Source: Hyphomicrobiaceae bacterium (GTDB taxonomy: Bacteria; Pseudomonadota; Alphaproteobacteria; Rhizobiales; Hyphomicrobiaceae). From it: a stretch of DNA of 64,000 bases. The stretch lies in assembly GCA_022842785.1 (NCBI GenBank), contig JALHOW010000002.1, positions 372,001 to 436,000 on the forward strand, read 5' to 3'. Numbering within the stretch: position 1 is the stretch's first letter; every line of letters starts with the position of its first letter. Under the pieces are notes generated by a model. It did no database searches, was not told the origin of the DNA, and was given only the letters and a program-made list of their open reading frames with translations. Positions 28,502-37,842 of this stretch are shown here, piece by piece. The translations under genes were made by a program, and so were the position numbers.

Positions 28502-28579
28502 TCAGCAACAACAGCAACGACAGCACATGCTGCGGGCAACAACGGACGGCACGTGAACTTCACCGGATAGATTGATCAT
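28502..28579 (-). CDS. polycysteine leader peptide / upstream ORF, MINLSGEVHVPSVVARSMCCRCCCC
   Basis: Reverse strand reads AGGAGCTCTGAG-ATG ATC AAT CTA TCC GGT GAA GTT CAC GTG CCG TCC GTT GTT GCC CGC AGC ATG TGC TGT CGT TGC TGT TGT TGC TGA; absent from the ORF track because of its length. Confidence 0.7.
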   Translation of the reverse strand: MINLSGEVHVPSVVARSMCCRCCCC

Positions 28580-28781
28580 CTCAGAGCTCCTATCGATCAG
28601 GAGTTCGCAAGCCCTGCTTACGATACCTTAGCGTTTGATCACGCGGCGCAAGTCTCTTTGCTCCAAATCACCGCGGCTGGCCCTGGCAAGGGCCGACACT
28701 GCCAATGTATGGGGATTTCGTCTTCAGCCAACGAAGTGTTTCTCAGATGCTTATGAAGCATACCGCTGCATGGGCGGAAGT

Positions 28782-28799
28782 GGCGGCCCTCGGGCCGCC
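28782..28799. terminator. stem-loop just downstream of the LLM monooxygenase gene
   Basis: GGCGGCCC-TC-GGGCCGCC, immediately 3' of the stop at 28806 on the - strand. Confidence 0.45.
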
Positions 28800-28805
28800 C
28801 CGAAA

Positions 28806-30134
28806 TCAGCCTGGGAAGTACTTATTATCCGGTCGCGGCAGACCGAGGTTCTCGCGCAGCGTGAGCCCCTCGTACTCGCGGCGGAAAATGCCGCGTCGTT
28901 GCAGCTCGGGCACCACGCGATCTACGAAGTCGTCGAGCCCGGCTGGCAGATACGGAAACATGATGTTGAAGCCGTCGCTGCCATCCTCGACGATCCATTG
29001 CTCCATCTCATCGGCAATGGTCTTGGGCGTTCCGACAAACGACAGGCCGGCATAGCCGCCAAAGCGCTGAGCAAGCTGGCGCACTGTCAGGTTCTCACGC
29101 TTGGCCAGTGCAATCGCGCGTTCGCGGCCGCTCTTGCTCGCATTCGTCTCGAGAATATCGGGAAGAGGACCATCGGGATCGAACTTCGTGGCATCATGTC
29201 CGATGGCAATCGAGAGCGATGCGATCGCGCTTTCGTAGTGCACGAGGCTGTCGAGATGCGCACGCTTGGCCCGCGCCTCGTCGACCGTGTCGCCGACGAT
29301 CACCAGCGCACCCGGAAGTATCTTCAGGTTGTCCCGCGGTCGTCCGAGCACATCCATGCGGCCTTTGACGTCCGCGTAGAAGCTCTTGCCGCCGGCCAGA
29401 TTGCCGGGCGCCGCAAAAATGACCTCGGCAGTCTCGGCTGCGAGCTGGCGACCTGCTTCGGACGCCCCCGCCTGCACGATCACCGGCCAACCCTGGATCG
29501 GTCGCGCAACGTTGAGCGGCCCGCGGACGGAGAAGTGCGGGCCCTTGTGATTGAGAACGTGCATCTTCTCGGGGTCGAAATAGATACCGCTTCCGACATC
29601 GCGGATAAAGGCATCGTCCGCCCAGCTGTCCCAGAGGCCGGTAACGACATCGACGAACTCACGCCCGCGCTTGTAGCGGTCGCCGTGCTCGACATGCTCC
29701 TCGAGACCAAAATTCAAAGCGGCATCAGGATTAGAGGTCGTAACCACGTTCCAGCCAGCGCGACCGCCGCTCAGGTGATCCAGTGCCGCGAACCGGCGAG
29801 CGACATGATAAGGCTCGTCGAACGTCGTCGATGCTGTTGCTATGAGGCCAAGGCGTTCGGTAACGACAGCGAGTGCCGGTAGCAGCGTCGGCGGATCGAA
29901 GGATGTAACGGTAGCGCTTCGCTTCAGCGCATCCATCGGCATGTTGAGCACGGCCAGATGATCGGCCATGAAGAACGCATCGAACTTCCCCTGTTCCAGC
30001 TTCTGCGCGAAGCGTTTCAGGTGCGCAAAGTTGAAATTGGCATCAGGCGTGCCGCCGGGATAGCGCCACGCGGCAGTGTGAATGCTGACCGGTCGCATGA
30101 ATGCGCCGAGCCGCATCTGTCTTGATTTGCTCAT
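28806..30134 (-). CDS. LLM class flavin-dependent monooxygenase (NtaA/SnaA/DszA family)
   Basis: 442 aa; [66 protein letters not shown]-type family motifs. Confidence 0.88.
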   Translation of the reverse strand: [442 protein letters not shown]

Positions 30135-30376
30135 GATCGCCTCGTCGGTTTGCGGGGCATTCGGCGGGTGCAGTCATCCCCGCTCTCATTGGTCAGCCGC
30201 AACTATCGAGCCAGCCTAAGCAGAAGCAAATCACAAAATGTGGAATGAAAACGGGGCGTTTTAGACTGCGGAACAGCAATCTAAAGCACAATCTCCGCAT
30301 TGAAATTGCTTTTCACGGCGGCGCTCGGAAATAGTACGTGATCCTTCTCAAGCACACCGAGCGGCGCCCGAAATGA

Positions 30377-30410
30377 GAAGGGAGCCTGCGGCGTTGCCGT
30401 GGCTCCCTTC
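30377..30410. terminator. strong stem-loop downstream of the OmpA-family gene
   Basis: GAAGGGAGCC-N14-GGCTCCCTTC with an inner CGGC-GTT-GCCG stem; 3' of the stop at 30435 on the - strand. Confidence 0.6.
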
Positions 30411-30434
30411 ATCTGTCAGTCCGCAGTGAGCGCG

Positions 30435-32225
30435 CTAGCGATCGCGGAACTCACCGAGCAGCGGTGTGATACGGCGGAAAGCAACGCGCCGGTTATGTCG
30501 CTCGGGGGCTTCAGTCTGTATCTTGAGATACTGCTCGCCATAGCCTTGCGTGACGAGGTTCTCGACTGGCACGCCGAACTCGGAGACAAGGATATCGGCG
30601 ACGGACTCTGCACGCCGATCGGACAGCGTCAGATTGTCCTCATCGGACCCGACGGCATCCGTATGCCCCTCGACGAGAAACATCTCGGCCTCGTTGCGCT
30701 CCAGCATCCGCTGGACGATGCGCGCCAGACGGGCGAGCTTCGGATACTGGTCCGGCGCCACTTCGAACGAGCCGAACTCGAAGTTGACCGTATCGAGGTC
30801 GATGCGGCGCATATGATCGCGCAGCGGCGCGCTGTAGCGGATCTCGTCGAGCGAGTAGCCCCGCTCGAGGCGACTGATCGGCGGCGCCGACAACGCCTCG
30901 TAGAGATCGTCGTCCGAAGCCTCGTCGTAATCGACGATATAGCGATTGCGCGGAATAGTAATCTGCGGGGGCGCTAACGCGAGCCCAACGCCGATGCCTA
31001 GGGCGCCAACGCCAATACCGATGCCGACATCGCGATAGAAGCGACGATTGTCGATGAAGACGACCTCGTGTCCGCCACGGTCACGGCGCCAGCGGCGCAG
31101 AATGCGGCCGTTCCGGTCGACTTCGGTGTAGACGCGGGAGCCGTCAGGACGCTCGAAGTACGTCTCTCGGCGGCCTTCGCCGAGATCCCGCGAGCGAGCG
31201 TTAGGGCTGAAGCGCTCAAACGCGCGGCCCTCGTCGCGGCGGATGACCATGCGGCCCTGGTCACGAATGATCACCCGGTTGCCGGGCTCCTCGATGACAC
31301 GGCGGCCGCCCTCGACGCGCTCGACGCGGCCCTTCTTGACCTCATCCAGTCGCTCGGGTCCGCTGCGCTGAGGGCGCTGCCAGCGCCCTTCTCTCGGCCC
31401 ATCGCCGCCACCGAAACGCGGCTGCCCATCCGGACGCCCATCTCGCTCGCGACCTGGCTGCTGACCGAAGCGATCATGATCCGGCCCACCGCGATCAGGC
31501 CCAGCGTCGCGACGCTCGCGGGATTGATCCGGCTGCCCGGGGCGCGCCTGCTCTGGACTACGTCCGCGCCGACCATCGTCGCTACCTGATGGTTGATCGC
31601 GCGGCGGCATCACCTGCCGCTGCTGCTCAGGCTCGCCTTTTGGACCACCTGGGGGTGGACCGCGACCGACGTCGGGCCGTCCCGGCGGCTCTGTTTGCCG
31701 AGGCGGCGCAACCTGACGCTGCTCCTGAGGCTCACCTTTTGGCCCGCCTGGAGGTGCCGTGCGACCGAATTCAGGGCGCTGCGGCAGCTGCTGCGGTTGC
31801 ACCTGCTGAGGCTGAGGCTGTGGTTGCTGCTGCGGCGCCGCGCGCTCGCGCCGGTCGTCCCGCCGCTCTTCACGCCCGGGCCGCTCGCCGCGATCCTGCC
31901 GTCCGGGCTGCGATCCACGCTGGTCCGGCTGTTGCCCACGCTGCTCCTGCTGTTGCGGCGGCGGTGCGGCGCGCTCGCCGGAACGTCCGCGCTCCTGGCC
32001 TCGGTCTTGGCCCCGCTCCTGCGGCCGTTCTTGCGGCCGTTCCTGGCGCTTCTGCTCGCGCTGGCGGCGGTCCTGATCGTCCTGATCCTTGTCTCTCTCC
32101 TGTGACCGCTGGGCGTGCGCCTCTGGCGCAACCGGCCCGCCAGCAAGCCCGATCCAGCTCGTCCCCGCGAGCGCGGCGGTCATCGCCAGCGGCAGCAGCT
32201 TCGAACCCTTGGTACGTCGTGTCAT
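30435..32225 (-). CDS. OmpA family protein with long Gln/Arg/Pro/Gly-rich low-complexity region
   Basis: C-terminal OmpA domain: MFLVEGHTDAVGSDEDNLTLSDRRAESVADILVSEFGVPVENLVTQGYGEQYL...RRVAFRRI; N-terminal signal peptide. Confidence 0.85.
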   Translation of the reverse strand: MTRRTKGSKLLPLAMTAALAGTSWIGLAGGPVAPEAHAQRSQERDKDQDDQDRRQREQKRQERPQERPQERGQDRGQERGRSGERAAPPPQQQEQRGQQPDQRGSQPGRQDRGERPGREERRDDRRERAAPQQQPQPQPQQVQPQQLPQRPEFGRTAPPGGPKGEPQEQRQVAPPRQTEPPGRPDVGRGPPPGGPKGEPEQQRQVMPPRDQPSGSDDGRRGRSPEQARPGQPDQSRERRDAGPDRGGPDHDRFGQQPGRERDGRPDGQPRFGGGDGPREGRWQRPQRSGPERLDEVKKGRVERVEGGRRVIEEPGNRVIIRDQGRMVIRRDEGRAFERFSPNARSRDLGEGRRETYFERPDGSRVYTEVDRNGRILRRWRRDRGGHEVVFIDNRRFYRDVGIGIGVGALGIGVGLALAPPQITIPRNRYIVDYDEASDDDLYEALSAPPISRLERGYSLDEIRYSAPLRDHMRRIDLDTVNFEFGSFEVAPDQYPKLARLARIVQRMLERNEAEMFLVEGHTDAVGSDEDNLTLSDRRAESVADILVSEFGVPVENLVTQGYGEQYLKIQTEAPERHNRRVAFRRITPLLGEFRDR

Positions 32226-32494
32226 TGCGTTTCCGCCTCTTCATGTGCCGACTGTCGCGACGCGGGACATTCCGTGTCGGCGGCTTCATCGTCACGCGGC
32301 TACGGACAAAAAGTGTCGGAGACATGACCTCCTGGCGTCGTGATCCCCCGGCCGCCGCGCGCTTCCGGAACAACTCCTTCCACAGGGTGTGCGTTCCTGC
32401 GCCTGCCGTATCCTCACAGTCCGAGTTGGCATTTGACGCCAACTGATCACGACGACACGATGCTAATTGACAGTCATTCAGGGGAAACGCAGCC

Positions 32495-33586
32495 ATGGGC
32501 AAAACAAAGTTCGGCATATTCAGTCTCAGCCAGGTTCCGGACCTCAACCGCGTCGTCGAAGCCTTCGACGAAGATCTCGGCTATTTCGAGCGCGCCGAGG
32601 AGCTGGGCTTCGACAGCGTCTGGATTGCCGAGCATCTCTTCTCGACCTATGGCCTCGTCACCTCGACGCAGGTCTATGCCGCCGCGATTGCCCAGCGCAC
32701 GAAGCGCGTCCGCATTGGCATGGCCGTCTGCGCCATCCCGTTCAACCATCCCCTGCGCACGGCCTCGGACTATGCGCTCGTCGATGTCCTCTCGCACGGC
32801 AGGCTCGATTTCGGCGTCGGCCGGGCCTACCAGCCGCACGAGTTCGTGGGCCTCGGCCTGCCGATGGACCAAAGCCGCGCAATGCTCGCCGAGGGTCTGG
32901 ATATCGTGCTGAAGTCCTGGACGCAGGAGAAGGTCTCCTACAAGGGCAAGCACTGGACCATCCCCGAACCCGTGGAAGTATTGCCCAAGCCAGTCCAGAA
33001 GCCGCACCCGCCCGTGTATCAGGCGACCATCAGCCCGGAGAGTTTCGAGCAGGCGGCGCGCGGCGGCTTCAATCTCCAGATGGCTTCGCCATTCACCTAC
33101 CGCACGTACCGCGAGACGTGGATGGACGAACTCGAGAAGAGTTGCCGTCACTACGACGCGATCTGCCGCGAACTCGGCAAGGACCCTGCGAAGGCGGAGC
33201 GCATGATCCTTCTGCCGTTCTTCGTCCACGAGGATGGCGCCAAAGCGCGCGAGATCTACAAGCCGCATGTCGAATGGTTCTACGCCAAGGTCACAGCGAA
33301 CCAGCTCGCGGGCGCACCGCAGTCCGGCGAGATCAAGGGCTACGAGCTGACCATGCGCGAGGGCAAGCGGACGCGCGAGATGGGCTATTTGTCGTTCGAC
33401 AAGCTCGTCGAGTACGGGGCGTGTATTGCCGATGATCCGGCAGGCTGCATCGCCAAGCTCAAGGACATGAAGCGCCGCTTCGGCATTACCGAGTTCGCTC
33501 TCTGGCTCAACATCGGCGGCATCGACAAGGCGCACGTCGATCGCGCCATGAAGCTCCTCGCCGAGGAAGTCATGCCGCACGTCTAG
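32495..33586 (+). CDS. LLM class flavin-dependent oxidoreductase (luciferase-like)
   Basis: FDSVWIAEHLFSTYG, RIGMAVCAIPFNHPLRTASDYALVDVLSHGRLDFGVGRAY. Confidence 0.88.
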   Translation: MGKTKFGIFSLSQVPDLNRVVEAFDEDLGYFERAEELGFDSVWIAEHLFSTYGLVTSTQVYAAAIAQRTKRVRIGMAVCAIPFNHPLRTASDYALVDVLSHGRLDFGVGRAYQPHEFVGLGLPMDQSRAMLAEGLDIVLKSWTQEKVSYKGKHWTIPEPVEVLPKPVQKPHPPVYQATISPESFEQAARGGFNLQMASPFTYRTYRETWMDELEKSCRHYDAICRELGKDPAKAERMILLPFFVHEDGAKAREIYKPHVEWFYAKVTANQLAGAPQSGEIKGYELTMREGKRTREMGYLSFDKLVEYGACIADDPAGCIAKLKDMKRRFGITEFALWLNIGGIDKAHVDRAMKLLAEEVMPHV

Positions 33587-33598
33587 GCGGTCGGCAGC

Positions 33599-35911
33599 CT
33601 ACTGACCGGCGACGCTCATGCCATAGACATAGTACGCCGCGACCACCACGAGCGCTGGAATGATCGCGACATGCAGGAACTCCAGCGCGCTCACCAGCCA
33701 GCGCCGGGCGGCAATGACCGGATTGATCCTGAGCACCGTGATCGCGATCATGATGCTCACCATCATGTAGTCGAATACGAATATTCGATCCGAGAGCGTC
33801 GCCGTGTCGGAATCGAGCTTCGGCAATGAAATATACAGCGCAACCGCCGAGAGCAGCGCAGTCACCTGGATCGCAACGATCGAATCGAAGCGCGACATCG
33901 GAATGAATATGGAGAGGTAGGAAATGCCGAGGATGAAGCCCAGCGGCACGACCACACGGAGGAAATAGTCGGTCGTCTCGCGCCGCATCTGCCAGACGAA
34001 GCTCGCTTTGTAGAACGGCGCGACGCTTGCCTCATGCGTGAAGGAATCGATGACCGGCACGAAGTCTTCGTCATAACCCACGTAGTGCGCAATGGGCGCC
34101 CAGTTCTCCGTGATGACGCGTGCGTCGCGCAATGACACGGGCGGCGGCTGGACGATGAAGGCCGCATCACTGCGGCGCGGCTGCACCTCGATGGAGAAAC
34201 TCTGCGTGTCGAAGGGGAATGTCTCGAGCCGCGGCTCGAAGAGGAAGCGCCCGACAACCTTGTAGACCTTCATCGATGCCGGATAGATGCGATCGCTGGA
34301 TCCACCGTGAAGGGGCTCGATCGTGATCTGGCGACCGTGCGTGCGCGGGTCGATGTAGGCGTTCGCGAACTCGATTTCTCCGATATCGACGTTTGGATTG
34401 TCGTGGAGCGACAGATAGAACTCCGCAAAGTACGTCTTCTCGTTGTCATCGACGTGATGCGCCTTGACGAGATCGATGTCCATGTAGAGCGTCTGGATGC
34501 GCCGGAAGGTACCGTCGCGCGCGCGCCGGAATTGGACAGGCGCGAGCTGCAGACGGCCGAGGGCGCGCGGCAGGATCATGATGAACGGCGTGCGCGCGGC
34601 CGTGCGCGTCGTCGGATCGAACGACCAGTTCTCGAATGTGCCACGATAGGCGCCGCGCCCCACGGCGTAGGCCGTCGTAATGCGCGACACAGCTGCCGCA
34701 CGCAGCGTTTGAACATCGGCACTGCGATCCGCCCCCCGCAGGACAGCAGCTATCAGCGAGATCATGTCCGCATATCGCACACCAGTGGCGATCGCGCGCA
34801 TGTTCGCTGGCTCGAAGGGATCGCGGATGCCGCGGACGTCAGGCCGTTCCTCGCATTCACCCTTCGCCCAGCCCGGCGCGCGCGCGTTTTTGCGTCCCTC
34901 GAAGATCCAGGGATTTGACGGGGACAGCACGGCAAGCTTGCGCAGGCGGCCATTGTAGAGTTCGGGCAGATTGTCCCAAGCGAGCTGATAGATCGGGCTC
35001 GGGTAGGACATCGTCACCTTGCCGGGGAGCGCATCGATGCGCCCGCCGACGAACATCGCCGGCGTCACACCTGCAGCCTGCAGGGCCGCCATGACATCGC
35101 CACTCGCCCGCGATCCGACCGCGAGATAGATGAAATCGGGCTGACGCTGGACGAGATCCGCCACCATCGCGTTCAGCTCTGCCGGATCCGGCTTGGCATC
35201 GACGAGCTTGATGCGGTGATCACCGCCGATCGCTGAATCGCCGAGCAGGCCGACTAGGCTCTCGCGCAGTGCCTCGCTGAGTACGGAACCCGAAGCGCCG
35301 ATGAATGCCGGCCGCTTGAAGCCCATGCTGCGCGTGAACGCGGCGATCACGGGCGCCCGCTCTTCATCCTGCGACGCACGCGTGGTGAAGACGTTCGAAT
35401 GGCCGGCGAACAGGGCGCTGACGGAGATTTCCGACAGGAACGGGATGCTGCTTCGGCGTATATCCTCTCCGAGCGTATCGAACACCGCCTTGGCGCGATT
35501 GGAGTTGCCGAGACCAATCATGCCGATCATGTTGCGGTCGGCGAGCACGGCACGCATGTTCGCGATCGCCTTGGCATCGTTGCGCTCGTCATCGAAGACC
35601 TTGATCGCGATCGGCCGACCGGCGACGCCTCCACGCTGATTGATGCGCGCCTGCTCATCGGCCGCGAGCCGACGGATGGCGGCAAGATCACCCGGGTCGT
35701 GGCAAAGGTCGTCACGCGGCTGGCTCACGAACAGCGCGACGTGGTAGGGCGGTCCCTGGGCGGCCTCCGCCTCCTTGATGGCTCTGGCAGGATCCGCCGC
35801 GCACGCGATCCAGAATGCCGCCAGCAGCGCCAGCAGGACAGGGCGGCTCAACTCCCCCAGGAACCGTGCGGCACGTCCGCCGGCAGCAGCCACACTCATG
35901 TCGCCACTCAA
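33599..35911 (-). CDS. type-1 periplasmic-binding domain fused to a pentameric ligand-gated ion channel (Cys-loop-receptor superfamily)
   Basis: N-term PBP-1: DLAAIRRLAADEQARINQRGGVAGRPIAIKVFDDE; channel ECD: YFAEFYLSLHDNPN, RLETFPFDTQSFSIEVQ; M1 DYFLRVVVPLGFILGISYLSIFIP, M2 DSIVAIQVTALLSAVALYISLP, M3 LSDRIFVFDYMMVSIMIAITVL, M4 near the C-terminus. Confidence 0.85.
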   Translation of the reverse strand: MSGDMSVAAAGGRAARFLGELSRPVLLALLAAFWIACAADPARAIKEAEAAQGPPYHVALFVSQPRDDLCHDPGDLAAIRRLAADEQARINQRGGVAGRPIAIKVFDDERNDAKAIANMRAVLADRNMIGMIGLGNSNRAKAVFDTLGEDIRRSSIPFLSEISVSALFAGHSNVFTTRASQDEERAPVIAAFTRSMGFKRPAFIGASGSVLSEALRESLVGLLGDSAIGGDHRIKLVDAKPDPAELNAMVADLVQRQPDFIYLAVGSRASGDVMAALQAAGVTPAMFVGGRIDALPGKVTMSYPSPIYQLAWDNLPELYNGRLRKLAVLSPSNPWIFEGRKNARAPGWAKGECEERPDVRGIRDPFEPANMRAIATGVRYADMISLIAAVLRGADRSADVQTLRAAAVSRITTAYAVGRGAYRGTFENWSFDPTTRTAARTPFIMILPRALGRLQLAPVQFRRARDGTFRRIQTLYMDIDLVKAHHVDDNEKTYFAEFYLSLHDNPNVDIGEIEFANAYIDPRTHGRQITIEPLHGGSSDRIYPASMKVYKVVGRFLFEPRLETFPFDTQSFSIEVQPRRSDAAFIVQPPPVSLRDARVITENWAPIAHYVGYDEDFVPVIDSFTHEASVAPFYKASFVWQMRRETTDYFLRVVVPLGFILGISYLSIFIPMSRFDSIVAIQVTALLSAVALYISLPKLDSDTATLSDRIFVFDYMMVSIMIAITVLRINPVIAARRWLVSALEFLHVAIIPALVVVAAYYVYGMSVAGQ

Positions 35912-36188
35912 CTACTGAACTGTTCGAAATACCCCCGCTCGCCTGACGGCAAGCAGTCCCACGCGCACGACGCGGCCCCTGCGCCCCGTGGCTCCGGGCA
36001 TCTTATCCTATAAGCGGGTGGTCGCCACAGCCACTTGGAGGCGGCCAACTTCCATGCCGGCAGCTGATGCCCCGATGCGACAGGTGCGGTTTGAACCATC
36101 CGGCGGTTCGGCATACTGTCGTCCGGCGCCCGGCCGCCGATCAGGGATTTACGGGCGTTTTTTCATGCGATGGGAGCGAACTAGGCCG

Positions 36189-37748
36189 ATGTCGAGCGAA
36201 ATGAACGGGGCGGAAAGCCTGGTCCGGACACTGATTGCGGGCGACGTGACCGTATGCTTCACAAATCCGGGCACGTCGGAAATGCACTTCGTCGCCGCAC
36301 TCGACAAAGTGCCGGGGATGCGCTGTGTGCTGGGCCTGTTCGAGGGCGTCGTAACGGGCGCGGCCGACGGCTACTATCGCATGCTGGACAAGCCGGCCTC
36401 GACACTGCTGCATCTCGGACCGGGCCTCGCCAACGGTCTTGCCAACCTCCACAACGCCAAGAAGGCGAGTTCCGGCATCGTCAACATCGTCGGAGATCAC
36501 GCGACCTATCACCTGACGTACGACGCCCCGCTCACCTCAGACATCGAGGGCGTTGCGCAGCCGATGTCGAATTGGGTGAAGACCTCGCCAACCTCAGCGG
36601 GCATCGCTGCGGATGGTGCCCTCGCCATCGAAGCGGCGCGACAGACGCCGGGCCAGATCGCGACACTCATCCTGCCGGCCGATACGGCTTGGGGGCCTGC
36701 CAGCGGCGTTGCCGAGACGGCGCCGCGGACGGCACCGCCCAAGGTATCGAGCGATGCCGTGAAAGCGGCTGCCGAGATGCTGCGCAAGAGCCCCAAGGCG
36801 ACGCTCCTCATGGGTGGCGCGGCGCTGCGCGAACGCCCACTCGAACTCGCCGGTCGCATCGCTGCCAAGACCGGCTGCGGCATTCTCACTGAAGGTGCCA
36901 ACACACGCCTCGAGCGCGGCGCTGGCCGCGTCCAGGTCAATCGCATTCCCTACGTCGTCGATCAGGCGCTCAAGGTGATGGAGGCCGCCGGCAACCTCGT
37001 GCTCGTCGGTGCGCGCGCGCCCGTGGCCTTCTTCGCCTATCCGAACAAGCCAAGCCTACTCACGCCAAAGGAGACGCAAACAACGCTGCTCGCAGGCATC
37101 GAGGAGGACATGGAGGCCGCGCTCGAGGCGCTGGCCATTGAGCTCGACGCGCTCAACACACCTCCCGCTGGCGTTGCGGCACCGCGCCGTCCCGCGCTTC
37201 CGACAGGGCCAATTGGTCCAGCGGGCATTGCCTCGATCCTCGGCGCAAAGATCCCTGAGAACGCCATTGTCGTCGACGAGAGCGTGACGACGGGCCGCGA
37301 GTTCTTCCCGGAAACCGCGGGTGCGCCGCCCCATAGCTGGATCAACAATCGTGGCGGCTCGATTGGCTATGCCTTGCCAGTCGCAATCGGCGCCGCCGTT
37401 GCCTGCCCTGACCGCAAGGTGATGGCGCTGGTCGGTGATGGCAGCGCCATGTACACGATCCAGGCGCTATGGACGATGGCACGCGAAGGCCTCGATGTGA
37501 CGGTGCTCATCTTCGCGAACGGCACCTATAATATCTTGCGCGGCGAGCTGACCAACGTGGGCGTGCGGAATCCAGGCCCGCGGGCGGTGAACATGCTGAC
37601 GATCGGCAACCCGGCCATCGATTGGGTTCATATGGCGCGCAGCATGGGTGTCGAGGCGACCCGCGCGAACGATTGCACGCAGCTTGCAAAGGCGCTTGAC
37701 GCCGGTCTCGCGTCGCAGGGGCCGTACCTCATCGAAGTCGCGCTCTAA
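36189..37748 (+). CDS. thiamine-pyrophosphate enzyme, acetolactate synthase large-subunit-like
   Basis: VCFTNPGTSEMHFVAALD, GFEGVVTGAADGYYRM-like region, C-terminal TPP motif MALVGDGSAMYTIQALWTMAREGLDVTVLIFANGTYNIL. Confidence 0.87.
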   Translation: MSSEMNGAESLVRTLIAGDVTVCFTNPGTSEMHFVAALDKVPGMRCVLGLFEGVVTGAADGYYRMLDKPASTLLHLGPGLANGLANLHNAKKASSGIVNIVGDHATYHLTYDAPLTSDIEGVAQPMSNWVKTSPTSAGIAADGALAIEAARQTPGQIATLILPADTAWGPASGVAETAPRTAPPKVSSDAVKAAAEMLRKSPKATLLMGGAALRERPLELAGRIAAKTGCGILTEGANTRLERGAGRVQVNRIPYVVDQALKVMEAAGNLVLVGARAPVAFFAYPNKPSLLTPKETQTTLLAGIEEDMEAALEALAIELDALNTPPAGVAAPRRPALPTGPIGPAGIASILGAKIPENAIVVDESVTTGREFFPETAGAPPHSWINNRGGSIGYALPVAIGAAVACPDRKVMALVGDGSAMYTIQALWTMAREGLDVTVLIFANGTYNILRGELTNVGVRNPGPRAVNMLTIGNPAIDWVHMARSMGVEATRANDCTQLAKALDAGLASQGPYLIEVAL

Positions 37749-37754
37749 AATGTA

Positions 37755-37781
37755 GTGAGCCGCGACATGGTCGCGGCTCAC
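37755..37781. terminator. perfect 12-bp stem-loop between convergent genes
   Basis: GTGAGCCGCGAC-ATG-GTCGCGGCTCAC. Confidence 0.55.
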
Positions 37782-37808
37782 GCATTCGCCCCAGAGACGA
37801 TGTTTAGG

Positions 37809-37834
37809 AGAGCCGGCCCGCAAGGACCGGCTCT
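37809..37834. terminator. second stem-loop between convergent genes
   Basis: AGAGCCGG-N10-CCGGCTCT. Confidence 0.55.
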
Positions 37835-37842
37835 TTCGCATT

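Noticed and set aside
31600-32100. Repetitive GC-rich tract considered as a CRISPR or satellite-like array
   Set aside because: Repeats are degenerate, in frame and explained by low-complexity coding; no direct-repeat/spacer periodicity
32424-32444. AGTTGGC-N7-GCCAACT dyad before the LLM oxidoreductase gene
   Set aside because: Short arms and no adjacent regulator; could be chance, so not promoted to a finding
31589-32446. Ala/Leu-rich + strand ORFs (285 and 170 aa) opposite the OmpA-family gene
   Set aside because: Composition is the mirror of the Q/R/P-rich coding strand; the - frame has a signal peptide and an OmpA domain
35988-36188. 67-aa N-terminal extension of the TPP enzyme ORF
   Set aside because: Low-quality sequence upstream of a better start (MSSEMNGAESLVRTLIAGDV), which matches where TPP-enzyme N-termini normally begin
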